Shown here: in pieces, positions 35,627 through 46,922 of the stretch
Layout of the letters: each line of letters begins with the position of its first letter
How positions within the stretch are numbered: the stretch's first letter is position 1
Assembly: GCA_947561395.2 (NCBI GenBank)
Contig: OX387187.1
Span: 4,408,976 to 4,472,975 of the forward strand
Length of the DNA: 64,000 nucleotides
From: Buxus sempervirens
Taxonomy: Eukaryota > Streptophyta > Magnoliopsida > Buxales > Buxaceae
Direction: 5' to 3'
Notes under the pieces: model-generated
Told to the model about the DNA's origin: nothing
Seen by the model: only the letters and a program-made list of their open reading frames with translations
The model's database searches: none
Position numbers and translations under genes: made by a program

Positions 35627-36861
35627 GTAAGTGACCGAACCTCTCTTCTAGTAAACTCAATCATTAATAGCATCAAGTTTGGTTCGTGCACAAATTTGAT
35701 TTGCTGTTTGTGGTTTGAAAATAATCCCCAATTCTACATTTAGTATCTGGAAATCTGTATCTGCAACCAGAAATGAATCTTTACTTAACTTGTTTCCTTT
35801 GTTTTGAATCTGGTTTTTCTGTTTGGCCAATAATTATTCCCAAGCTATCAATTTTGATCTGGGGTTCCTTGGTGAACAAATTCTCAAACTTTTTCCTCTG
35901 TTACATAACACTGAATGATTCTTTGACTCTGAATATATGATGCTTTGAAGAAGTCTTCAAATTACTGGATATGTTCACTTGTTGCATCATTCTGATTTTT
36001 TTTTTTTTTTTTTGAAAATATACTACATATGCTGATGCTTCTATATCCATTCAACCAGTATTTTTCTCATTTGTCCTCTGCAAATATAAATGCTCAATTC
36101 ATGTTCAATTTTCTGCATTCTTCAGTTTTTGGACTGTTGTGCTAATATGGAGCAATCATGTTTTTATTGGTGCTGTATTTTGCATGCTAGCAGACTTTTG
36201 TATGCTCAAGTCCAACTTCCGGGCTATTGCTTGAAACTTTGCTTTGACCATGGGCTACTAGATAATTGCTCACCCATGCATTTTTAGAAACTTGATTTTG
36301 ACTTGCTTGGATCTATACTTTAGGAGCTGCTAGGCCAATGATTTTGACTCCACCAAGCCGATCCTCAATCCAACTGACAACCATGATAGATTTCTGAATC
36401 TATAATTGAATAAGCCTAAACTTAATGAGTATTGATGTTACCACAATCCCAACTCAAATAGGCTTGAATTTACGTCCTGAAAACAAAAGAGAAAATTAAA
36501 ATCAATCCTTAACATCTTCATTCACATTTTTTCTTCTTTTTTTTTTCTTATATAAAGAGAATATACAAGAAGCCTAAAACTTCCTATATATAATTTTTAT
36601 ATATTTTCCTGATTGAGATAAAGATAAGTAAATATCACACTAAAATTTCTCCAAACAGAAAATTAAACTCCTTCAGTTGACTTCTAATTTGATTGGGAGT
36701 TTCTGAAGTATTTTCTTTCATTTTCCATTTTTCTTTTTCCTGCAAATTAATTAATCTTGGTTTTTCTTTTTCCTGCAAATTAATTAATCTTGGTTAGAAT
36801 GAAAATTAAGCAATTAAATTTTAACAAGAATAATTAACCAACTCCCTGATTTGAACCGTAG
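35627..36861 (+). other. Putative long first intron of antisense gene 1
   Basis: About 1.2 kb, AT-rich, GTAAGT at its start, a T16-like tract near 36000, no supported open frame. A nearly exact tandem copy of about 40 bp (ATTAATTAATCTTGG, 36745-36795) lies near its end. Confidence 0.35.
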
Positions 36862-37575
36862 ACGGCCCGCCTTAGGTCAGCTTCCAGAGATCCTGCAGAT
36901 GAGCCTTCCTCTTCGAGAGTTAGGCGAGATCATTCTGATGTGGCCACTTCTTCGAGGGCCGAGAGGGATTCTGATTTAGACATTCCTGATCTCCCTTTTG
37001 GGGATTCGCGTGAGGCGACCCCAGAGGTATATTCTAACTCTTCTGAATTCAATATTCTTTTACAAAAACATCCCCTTGATCCTTTCCTTTTCAATTGCTT
37101 CTTTAACCGGCCGTTGAGGCTTCAGGCCGAGATAGGAGCCGTAGCAGGCTGAGGTGGAGGCAGAGATGCAGGCCATGATGAGGGCCGTAGAGGAGGCCGT
37201 GGCAGATATGAGGCCAGGACCAGGGTTGAGATCCCTGAGGAGGTGGCTGCCCAGATTAGGGATACTTATCTTTTGCATGGCTTAAGGACTCATCCCTCAA
37301 CGTGTATTAGGGCGGATATCCCTTTGGAGTATCCTATGTCCCATTATAGAGGGAGCTGGGCCAGTTTTATTAGATTTTTGGGAGCCTGCAGTTCAGCCTA
37401 CCGTCGGGAGTTAGGCTTATATGGATTTGGCATGTTTATTACCATTCCGGACGTGCGCATGGATCGGACCCTCATTGCTGCATTGCTTGAGAGATTCTTC
37501 CCGGAGACTTTGAGCTTCCACTTCCCAGATATTGAGATCGGGATCCGGCCTTCTGACTTCACCCTTATCACCGGG

Positions 37576-40500
37576 TGTAAGCACCCAAATTTTGATCAAA
37601 CCAAAAAAGAAAAAAAAAGAAAAGAAAAGAAAATAAGAAAACAAAAAAAAGTGCTAAAAGACAGCAAAACAGCTCAAAACCCTGGCAGAAAGTCAAACCC
37701 CGAGGGGACAAAAGTTGACTTTTTGATTAAGTGATATTTGGCCACCTTGCTTTATATCATTGGATAGAGAATCTCGACACGATTCCAACGCAACTGAGTT
37801 TGCAAGAATCGGAGTCCGGATGAAGGTTCTGCGGGCGGTCAAACTTGGGCGAAGCCAAAAGTTGACTTTCTGCCAAAATCCAATCCAGAGTCCTTGCTTT
37901 ATATCATTGGATAGAGGATCTCGACACGATTCCTACAAACTCAGCGCAACTGAGTTTGCAGGAATCGGAGTCCGGATGAAGGTTCTGCGGGCAGTCAAAC
38001 TTGGGCGAAGCCAAAAGTTGACTTTCTGCTAAAATCCGATCCAGGTGCTTACCCCCATGCCATTGGATAGAGGGCTCCGATAAGATTCTAACGCAACTGA
38101 GTTTGCCCAGATCGGAGCCCGGATGAAGAAAATATGAGCTGACAAAATTCCCGAGCAGCAAAACCGGCAATCTGCGCACGTGGCAAAAAGCTGCACACGT
38201 GGTGAGTTGCGCAGGAAAATATCTCGGGGATCAAATCCGTAAATATCCAAACATTCAAAATATCCCAGGGACCAATCTGAAAGTATCTGAAAATATCTGA
38301 ATAAAATAATATTAAACCTAAATATCTCAGGGACTATATCTTAATTTTCAGATTTTTTAAACAAACCCACGGCGGCATTTAATGATTTAATGATTTTGTC
38401 GCTCGCGCCCAGCGACAGCAAGTGGGCGCGAGCTGGGCGCCAAAGTGGGCGGATGCCCATTTCTCCTTCTATAAAAGCAGCATCCCCCTTCATTTGCAGG
38501 GGTTCGGATTTTGGGTTCGGATTTTTGGTTTGGAGAGTAGAGGTTGGACATTTTTTTGGAGACATTCGAAGGTGGCCTTGACCATTATCTTCCCCAAAGA
38601 AAAAAAACCAGACCCCCCCCCCCCCCTCATTCCTCTCTTCCTCTTCTTCCTCATCAAACCCGAAGGACATCAAACCCTAAGGAGATCTTGTTGTGGGCGT
38701 GGAGAGGTGTTGCTCCAGCGGCTGCTCGCACAAGGAGGCTCCACCCACTTCGGATAGGTGTTGAAACACCCAGGTAATGTTCCCGACGAACTCTCATCCA
38801 AAATAAATAAGTTCATTGCGATATCCTGTTTTCCAGCATTTTTTGTTCTTCACTGCTATTACTTGTTTGATTGATTCGAAGGGGGAGCATGTTCCCCTAT
38901 GAGTTTTCCCTCTCTGTTGTATCCCATAAAGCCCCCAGTTCCCTTCCTCGCATGTTCTGTTAAGTGTTTGGGGGTTCGGATTTGAAGGTTTGCAAGGAGG
39001 TTTGATCCTCAAAAAAATGTGTTTAGATTAAATCCAAAACTAGTTGGGAAGTGTCCTGGGCATATTAGGAGACTAGTGGATCAATCACAGGCCGGAAAAA
39101 ATCGGCCAGAGATGGATATCTCGAAGAAACAGAGAGATGAAAATCGCAGTGAGCAGCCGCCCACTTGGCGCTCACTTGCGCTCACTTAGGAAGTAGGCGC
39201 CCCTTTTATTTCATTGCCCGCCGAGCTGGCGCCCACTTGGCGCTCAGCTCGCGCTCACTTAAAACCATGTGTAATTCTGGCGCCCATCTCGCGCTCAGCT
39301 CGCGCTCACTTCGCGCCCAGCTCGCGCTCACTTAGTATCAAGTGAGCGCCAGGTCCAAATTTTGCCGGGTTCTTAGCGCCTACTGGCGCTCACTTCAGGA
39401 AGTGAGCGCATACCCCTAAAACAGGCCGAATTGCTGTATTTTTGAAAATTTCCGAAAATACCCTTTACTGTACCGCAGGGGGCACTTCGCCCCCCACACC
39501 CTCCACTTCCTTTGTTCGCTGCGCGTCCAACTCGTACCTTGGTCGCCCACAGGGGCCCCGGGTACCTCCCCTTGGACCCAGCATAATGAGCTAATCTCTC
39601 CTTGATAAATGTTGATTTTGATATGTTCCTGTGACTTATATGCTGTAACTTTTGCTAGATATGAGTGGCATTTCCGAACCGAACCGGATAAACCAACAGG
39701 GTTTCTGGGTCACCCGGAAACCCAAAATGGGCCATGGACCGACCCGGTCCAAATTGATTTCCGGTGGGCCTTCCAACGGGGCCCACCAAGCCCGACCAAT
39801 TCATTTTTGCTTAACTAAGATAAATAAAAGATTTGAGTGGGCCAGACCACTCGAGGCCCACCCAAGCCCTAATTGGGCCATGCATGATTAAAGTAGGATG
39901 TGGTTTGGCTGAGACCACGGGTAGGGCCTATCGGGCCCACTAAGCCCATGAACCCAACCAAGGTCAGGGTTTCAAAACCCTAACTCAGGAAGTCTTGGGC
40001 TTTCAAGCCCAAGCCCAGGTAAAGGGCCTCAAGCCCAAATCCTGGCCCACTTTGGAAACTTAAGCAAGATAAATCTCAAATTATTTGGCAAGCAACTGTG
40101 GGGCCCGCTCAAGGTCCCACAAAGCAATCCCAGCCCGCTTTGGCATGGAGATCCACTTAAATAATCAAGCTTAAACTTAAAGTAAAATCAATTCACTTGA
40201 ACCAAAGCCCAAAGGGCCTCTCAGGCTAGACTGAGGCCCACCAAGGGACACGTGGGCTCAACCAAGCCCACCAAGGGATCCGTGGGCCTTCTAACGGGGC
40301 CCACCCAACCAGACTCACTTCATTCAATAATAAGAAGATAAAATCAAGTAAAGGGACCCACACCACTTTGGCGGTCTCACCAGGCTTAACCAAAATTGAA
40401 TGCTGGAATAGGAATCGGGTGAGTGAGAGACCAGAGTTGACTCAAACCAGGGAAACTTATGGGACCCGTCACTTGACGGGGTGGACTGGGGTGTCTACGG

Positions 40501-40654
40501 ACTTCCCTAGACCGCAACCGAGAACAGACTTAGAATCTCAAGCCGCAGACCAAAAGCCTTAGTAGAAGAACTTAGGCACCCAGGTGTCCGCCTGCACCCC
40601 ATCAGGCGGTGGCGACTCCGAATTTCCCCGTGCCGCGTTTCCGACTCGCGCACA
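37576..40654 (+). mobile_element. Solo LTR S4 of an unclassified family
   Basis: 3079 bp, TGTAAGCACCCAAATT to GACTCGCGCACA, perfect TSD CCGGG (37571-37575, 40655-40659). TATA box TATAAAAG at 38470-38477, a C14 tract at 38613-38626 and a CG-rich GCGCCCACTTGGCGCTCA block (39155-39420). It has three copies of a unit of about 147 bp (from 37746, 37896, 38046; CATTGGATAGAGRATCTCGA). Same family and strand as S5. Near the 3' end lies TGGCGACTCC (40610-40619), oddly like an Ogre-type PBS but inside the LTR. Confidence 0.85.
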
Positions 40655-43600
40655 CCGGGATTAGGATGATTGGTGATATCATTCCTGAGATGGCGATGCC
40701 AGAGGCTGATGAGGTCGCTGCTTACCTTGGGTATATCGTGCTGCCTCCTGAGGCCTGGGATAGAGGGAGAGCGAGATTGTCTCTGACATGGTTGAGAGAG
40801 ACTTTCAGGGCGAGGCAGTTTGGCCAGCTTGCCTCCGGTGATCATGTTTTCCCAAACGCCTTCCGATTCCTTTTTCTGTACATGATGGGATCTTGCTTCT
40901 TTCCTGAGGACACGACTTCGGTTAGTCCTTATTTTCTGAGCTTACTGGGAGATCTGCATCGAGCAAGGAGGTATGCATGGGGCCCGCTCATTTTTGGTAC
41001 TATTTTGGCCGGTCTGCGCCGATCAGTGAGCGGCCTCTCTACTTCCAGAGGGGCTGGAGTTGGGTGCAGGTTCTTCTGGCCCTTTTGGCAGGTGAATCTT
41101 ATTTCCTTCTTTTTCTCTCTCTTTCTTTCTTTTTTCTTTTTTTTTCTATTCTTCTGATCTTTTCTTCTTTCTGCAGTTCTTTGCTAGGGTTTATATACCC
41201 TATTTCCGTCCTACCTCTACGATGTCTGAGGAGACGTATCCCATGGCACGTAGATGGTGTCATGTAGAGCACGACTCTGAAAAGAGTCGTCCTAGGTCCG
41301 CCCGTGCTCACCTGGACAGGCTGTATCGGTCTGAGGTAATCTTCATTAATTCCTCTTCTTTTTTCTTTCCTTTTCTTCCTGAATCACATATCTAATATCC
41401 CATTCTGTTTTTCAGCTATTTGTCCCCAGGATGGAGGACATTCATGAGGTGCTGGCCCTGCATGCAGCCAGAGATGATGCATTTGTCCCTGACCAAAGAC
41501 GACAGAGATACCAGTTCTTTATTGGTCAGATGGGTAGCATCTGGTACTGCGGCGAGCGCTTCTTCTTTCAGCATGTAGGAAAGCCGCGGATTCCTACCAT
41601 CCCACCAGATACTACTCCTTCCTACCCTCCTATGCTTGTAGATCCTGCCCAGTTCCTAGATTGGACTGAGGCAGAGACATTATTAGAGGAGGGTGACTAT
41701 GATGCCTAGTTCAGGCGAGCTTCAGTTTGGTGCCTTATGCCACCTATGCCTGTTCGTGGCGGAGTCACTGAGATTGGAGGGGTAGTGATTAGGGCTTATG
41801 ACACTACGGTATGCCTTCTTCCTTTTCACCTTTCTATTTTTATTTGATCTTGACATTTTCTGACCCTTTCTTTTCTATTTCAGGAGGCTCAGTTGGCAGA
41901 GATCCGGTCTCGATATGCTGATCTAGAGCGCCAGCGAGATGCTGCAATTGCTGAGCGGGACGCCCTCTATATCACGATCTCAGACCTCCGGGGGCAGCTA
42001 GCCAGAGCACAGGGCCAGGAGGGTCCATCTGATGCACAGGACCAGGCGGGTCCATCTCATACTCAGGTTATTTTCTTCTTTTATTTCCATTCCTGCTATT
42101 ATAACTGTTTATCTGGTTCTGACTAAAATTTCTTCTCTTATTTTCAGGAGGACACAGCCGGCCCTTCTTCACCGGCTTCACCTATACCCATGCATTTTCG
42201 GGATGAGGTATTTTCTGTGGCACGGTGGAGTTCGTGACTTCTCCCAGTCCGGCAGAGGCACCTATAGCAGAGCCTGAGATCGAGGCTGTTATTGTACCTG
42301 CTACTGAGGATGTGCCAGAGTCTGCCCCAGTTCCTGAGACTGCTCCTGATGCATCTGCGGATGTAGATATGGATTCGGCTATGGACGCCGCTGTGGTAGA
42401 GCCTGCTGTGGAGGCCGTGGTGATGGAGGAGGCTACAGCTGATCCTGTAGAGCCTGGTCCTGATGCTGATGTTCCTGGGACATCTGCTCCTGCTGGTCCT
42501 GCTATGGAGGCTGTAGAGGAAACGCCTGCTGCTGCTGATCCTTCTGTGGATTCTTCCCGTACTAATTCTGATCCCGAGTCTACGGTGTAAGCACCTCATT
42601 TTTGCGCTCCCAAAAAAAAAAAATACAAACCCTGGACAGAAAGTCAAACCCTAAGGGGTGAAAAGTTGACTTTTTGATCAAGTGAAAATTGGCCACCTTG
42701 CTTTATACCATTGGATAGAGAATCCCGACACGAGTCCAACGCAACTGGGTTTGCAGGAATCGGGGTCCGGATGAAGGTTCTGCGGGCGGTCAAACTTAAG
42801 GAAAAGCCGAGAGTTGACTTTTCCTCGAATTCCGTGCCAAGTACCTTGCTTTATATCATTGGATAGAGAATCTCGACACGGTTCCAACGCAACTGAGTTT
42901 GCAGGAATCGGGGTCCGGATGAAGGTTCTGCGGGCAGTCAAACTTGAGCAGAGCCAAAAGTTGACTTTCTGCTAAAATCCGATCCAGAGGCCTACCCCTA
43001 GGTCATTGGATAGAGAATCTCGACACGGTTCCAACGCAACTAAGTTTGCAGGAATCGGGGTCCGGATGAAGGTTCTGCGGGCGGTCAAACTTGAGCAGAG
43101 CCAAAAGTTGACTTTCTGCTAAAATCCGATCCGGAGGCCTACCCCTAGGTCATGGGATGGAGGGCTCCGATACGATTCTAATGAAACTAAGTTTGCCCAG
43201 ATCGGAGTCCGGATGAAGGAAATATGAGCTGATGAAATTCCCGTGCAGCAAAACCGGCAATCTGCGCACGTGGCAAAAAGCTGCACACGTGGCGAGTTGC
43301 GCAGGGAAATATCTCGGGGATTAAATCCGTAAATATCCAAACATACGAAATATCCTAGGGACCAATCTGAAAATATTTGAAAATATATGAATAAAATAAT
43401 ATTAAACAAAAATATCCCAGGGACCATATCTTAATTTTCGGATTTTTTAAACAAACCCGCGGCCGCATTTAATGTTTTAATGATTTTGTCGCTCGCGTCG
43501 AGCGACAGGAGCTCGACGCGAGCTGGGCGCCAAGGTGGGCGGATGCCCATTTTTCCTTCTATAAAAGCTCCAGCAGCCTTCATTTGCAGGGGTTCGGCAT

Positions 43601-44289
43601 TTTTTTGGTTCAACCTTCTTGTGGTTGGAGATTTGTTGGCCGGGCATTCTTTAAGGTTGCCTGTTTCTTTCGGGATTCTTGGTTCGGCTTTTGAAGACCC
43701 CGTTCCTCTCTTCCTCTTCTTCCTCATCAAACCCGAAGGAGACCTCGCTGTGGGTGTGGAGAGTAACTGCTCTGGCAACCATTTGTGCTTCAAGGAGATG
43801 CTTCCCCCCTCTAGGGTCTCGAAACATTCAAGGTAATGTTCTCTCTTGTATTTTTTACACAGCATATCTAAGATTAGATTCATTTGGCCATGTTTAGAAA
43901 GATAAGTCTCTCCCGGGACCAGATCTGGTCTTTTGCCTGCTTCGGATTCATTTTGCCTGCTTGCTTTTGTTATTGGTTTCATCTTAAAGGAGTATGTTCC
44001 TGCGAAGATCTAATGTATCCCGATAAAGCCCCCCGTTCCCTTCTTCCTTATTCGGGTTATGTTAATTCATGGTGTTGTTAGTGTCTGTTTCCGGATGATT
44101 TTATTAAGTTCTGTTAGTGTTTTGTTCGGATTTGTAGGTTTTCAAAGAGGTTTGATCCTCACAACTTAGGTTAGATTAACTCCCAGGTATGTTAGAGGTC
44201 TGCTGGGGTTCTAAGGATCCCCAGAAACCAGTTACAGAGCTTAAAACCAGTCGGAAATAGAGTTTGGAGAGAAAAAACAGAGACTCAGG

Positions 44290-44850
44290 GTCTGCGCTGA
44301 GCTCACGCTCACCTCGCGCTCACCTAGCTTGGGTCCGCTCACCTCGCGCTGAGCTCGCGCTCACCTAGCTTGGGTCCGCTCACCTCGCACTGAGCTCACG
44401 CTCATCTCGCGCTGAGCTCGCGCTCACCTAGCTTGGGTCCGCTCACCTCGCGCTGAGCTCACGCTCATCTCGCGCTGAGCTCGCGCTCACCTAGCTTGGG
44501 TCCGCTCACCTCGCGCTGAGCTCACGCTCATCTCGCGCTGAGCTGGCGCTCACCTAGCTTGGGTCCGCTCACCTCGCGCTGAGCTCACGCTCATCTCGCG
44601 CTGAGCTCGCGCTCACCTAGCTTGGGTCCGCTCACCTCGCGCTCACCTCGCGCTCACCTCATGCTCACCTAAAATTGGATGCGCTCGCCTCGCGCTCACC
44701 TCGTGCTCACCTAAAATTGGATGCGCTCACCTCGCGCTCACCTCGTGCTCACCTCGTGCTCACCTAAAATTGGATGCGCTCACCTCGTGCTCACCTCGCG
44801 CTCACCTCGCGCTCACCTCGTGCTCACCTCGCGCTCACCTCGATTTTTGG
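44290..44850. repeat. CG-rich minisatellite in S5
   Basis: Higher-order repeat of about 62 bp: CTAGCTTGGGTCCGCTCAC occurs six times, between runs of CTCGCGCTGAGCTC and CACGCTCATCTCGCGCTG. It then dissolves into short CTCGCGCTCAC / CTCGTGCTCAC repeats. Extremely rich in CG and in the BssHII-like core CGCGC. Confidence 0.88.
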
Positions 44851-44869
44851 GTGCGCCCACTTCACCTTT

Positions 44870-45148
44870 ACCTTAAAAAAATCCCGAAAATGCCCTTTAC
44901 CTTAAATAAAATCCCGAAAATGCCCTTTACCCTTAAAAAATCCCGAAAATGCCCTTTGCCTTAAATAAAATCCCGAAAATGCCCTTTACCCTGAAAAATC
45001 CCAAAAATGCCCTTTACCTTAAATAAAATCCCGAAAATGCCCTTTACCCTTAAAAAATCCCGAAAATGCCCTTTACCCTTAAAAATCCCGAAAATGCCCT
45101 TTGCCTTAAATAAAATCCCGAAAATGCCCTTTACCCTGATAAATCCCT
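44870..45148. repeat. Tandem repeat in S5
   Basis: Nine copies of AAATCCCGAAAATGCCCTTT with alternating tails (ACCTTAAATA, ACCCTTAAA, GCCTTAAATA), about 28-31 bp each. S4 has a single related copy near 39450, so this array expanded in the S5 lineage. Confidence 0.88.
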
Positions 45149-46454
45149 CCCCTTGGACCCAGTATAATGAGCCAGTCTCTCCTTGATAAATATCAATTTT
45201 GATCTGTTTCTGTGATGTATATTCTGTAACGTTTGCTAGACATAGGTGGCATTCCTGAATCAAGCCAAATGAGCCAAAAAGGGTTTCTGGGTCACCCGGA
45301 AACCCGACATGGGACTTGGACTCCCGGTCCAACTTGACTTCCAGTGGGCCTTCCAACGGGGCCCACCAAGCCCAATAAACACCAAAGCATGCCATTAAAA
45401 TAACTTAAGTAAAATGAACAATTTGAACCGGGCGGGCCAAACCCAATGCGGCCCACCCGAGCCTTGTTATGTGAAATTGATGCATGAATTGCGTGGTTTG
45501 GCCGAGACCAAGGGCAAGGGCCTACCGGGCCCACCAAAGCCCACCCACCGAACCAAGGAAGGGTGCAAACCCTAACTTCCGGTAACTTGGGCTTACAAGC
45601 CCAGATTTGGACTACGGGCCCCAAGCCCAGTGTCCGAATCACTTTGGCAACATTAAAAAGACAAATCCAATAAAAAATACTTGGCCACCATGTGGGCCCA
45701 CCTAAGGGGCCCACAAACCAGTCCGGCCCACTTGCGCATAAAAAACACTTAACCTTCAAATCTGAATCTAAAGTAAAATCAATGCACCAACCAAAGCCCA
45801 AAGGGCCTCCTAGGATAGGCCAAGGCCCACAAGGGCACACGGGCTTGACTAAGCCCACCAAGGATACCGTGGGCCTTCCAACGGGGCCCACCCAACCAGA
45901 CTCAAATCACCTAAGTAATCAAGATAAAAGCAACTAAAGGGACCCACACCACTCAGGTGGTCCCGCTAGACTTAACCAAATTGCATATCGGATTAGGAAT
46001 CAGGTGAGACCAATGTAAGCTGACTCAAACCAGGGAACCCACGGGACCCGTCATCCGACGGGGTGGACCGGGGTGTCTACGGACTTCCCCGAACCACAAC
46101 CGAGAACAGACTTAGAATCTCAAGCCGCAGACCAAAAAGCCCTAATAGGCAAGATTAGGCACCCAGGTGTCCGCTTGCACCCCATCAGGCGGTGGCGACT
46201 CCGAATTTTCCCGTGCCGCGTTTCCCACGCGCGCACATACGGGATATGTAGATACTTCAGGGTACGTCCCTCCTGATCATCCCACTGCTGGCCTTGTGCC
46301 TTTATATATGTGGTATGATATTCAGTCTGTTTTGAGTAGGATGACTCGTAGCACTTCCCGCAATATTGTGCGGCATGTCTTTGAGCGCAGGCAATCTTCA
46401 GGCAGTGGTCGGGGCAGAGGACGAGGCCATGGCCGTAGGGGCGGACCTGCATAG

Positions 46455-46922
46455 ACAGTAGATTAGGATTTTTCATATACATTTGTATCTTTGACAAAAG
46501 TGATGTAAACATTCTCATATATATAAAAGGATTTTAATTTTCATTCATTTGTGTTCTTTTCTTCTTTCTTTTCAATATTTATTGCATGATGAATGTTAAA
46601 GCAGGGACAGGTGAAGCTTAGGGAATCAAAGAAATTAAAAATTCCCATTTTTTTGCATTTTTTTGGCAGGACCGTACTTATACTACGAGCAAGCCGTGCC
46701 CGTAAAATTACTACGGGCGCACTCTGCCCGTGAATTTTACACGGTCAAGTGTGTCCGTATTCTTTATACGGGCATGCTATGCTCGTATTATTATTACGGA
46801 TTTTACTGCCTTACGATTTTTTCTATATAAACTCATGGGGGACGTCATTGTGACACTTTTAATAGTTTGAAAACTCCCTGAGCACGTCTTTTCTCGCTTT
46901 CCTTGGCTTCTTTGGTGCTTCC
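46455..46922 (+). promoter_or_regulatory. Promoter region of antisense gene 2 of element C
   Basis: Non-coding. Order: 3' end of gene 1, an inverted-repeat cluster (46670-46803; GCCCGT, ACGGGC, ACGGTC, GTCCGTAT half-sites), TATATAAA (46824-46831), ACGTCATTGTGACAC (46842-46856), ATG at 46923. The same order is kept in element A (2010-2250) although the cluster sequence differs. Confidence 0.6.

Larger units (their letters stand above)
42586..46237 (+). mobile_element. Solo LTR S5, same family as S4
   Basis: 3652 bp, TGTAAGCACCTCATTT to CACGCGCGCACA, perfect TSD TACGG (42581-42585, 46238-46242). TATA box TATAAAAG at 43560-43567. It has four copies of the unit of about 147 bp (from about 42698) where S4 has three, and two extra minisatellites that S4 lacks. 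It interrupts the acidic region of antisense gene 1 without changing the frame on either side. Confidence 0.87.
36862..46454 (+). pseudogene. Antisense gene 1 of element C: multi-exon plant-mobile-domain-like gene
   Basis: Exons by consensus GT-AG and continuous phase 0: 36862-37026, 37126-41091 (cut by solo LTR S4), 41177-41335, 41416-41808, 41884-42066, 42148-46454 (cut by S5). Introns are 75-99 bp. The second exon reads VEIPEEVAAQIRDTYLLHG, RRELGLYGFGMFITIP, LSFHFPDIEIGIRPSDFTLI and, after S4, AYLGYIVLP, DHVFPNAFRFLFLYMMGSC and DLHRARRYAWG. This resembles the plant mobile domain of MAIN/MAIL1 and retrotransposon relatives. The end has a short coiled segment (AEIRSRYADLERQRDAAI), a Pro/Glu/Asp-rich acidic stretch and a Gly/Arg-rich tail (SGSGRGRGRGHGRRGG). 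Lesions: TGA 37150-37152, TAG 41707-41709 (probably Trp), a small frameshift near 42210, two LTR insertions. The frame is continuous across both insertion sites. Function unknown. Confidence 0.7.

Noticed and set aside
42225..42590. Separate small acidic protein starting at ATG 42225
   Set aside because: The frame continues without stop across the S5 TSD to the Gly/Arg tail and aligns with A's tail; it is the last exon of antisense gene 1, not an own gene.
45292..45891. 199-codon minus-strand frame in S5
   Set aside because: It sits in LTR S5, is rich in Gly/Pro/Trp from GGGCCCA-type repeats, and lacks any counterpart in S4.
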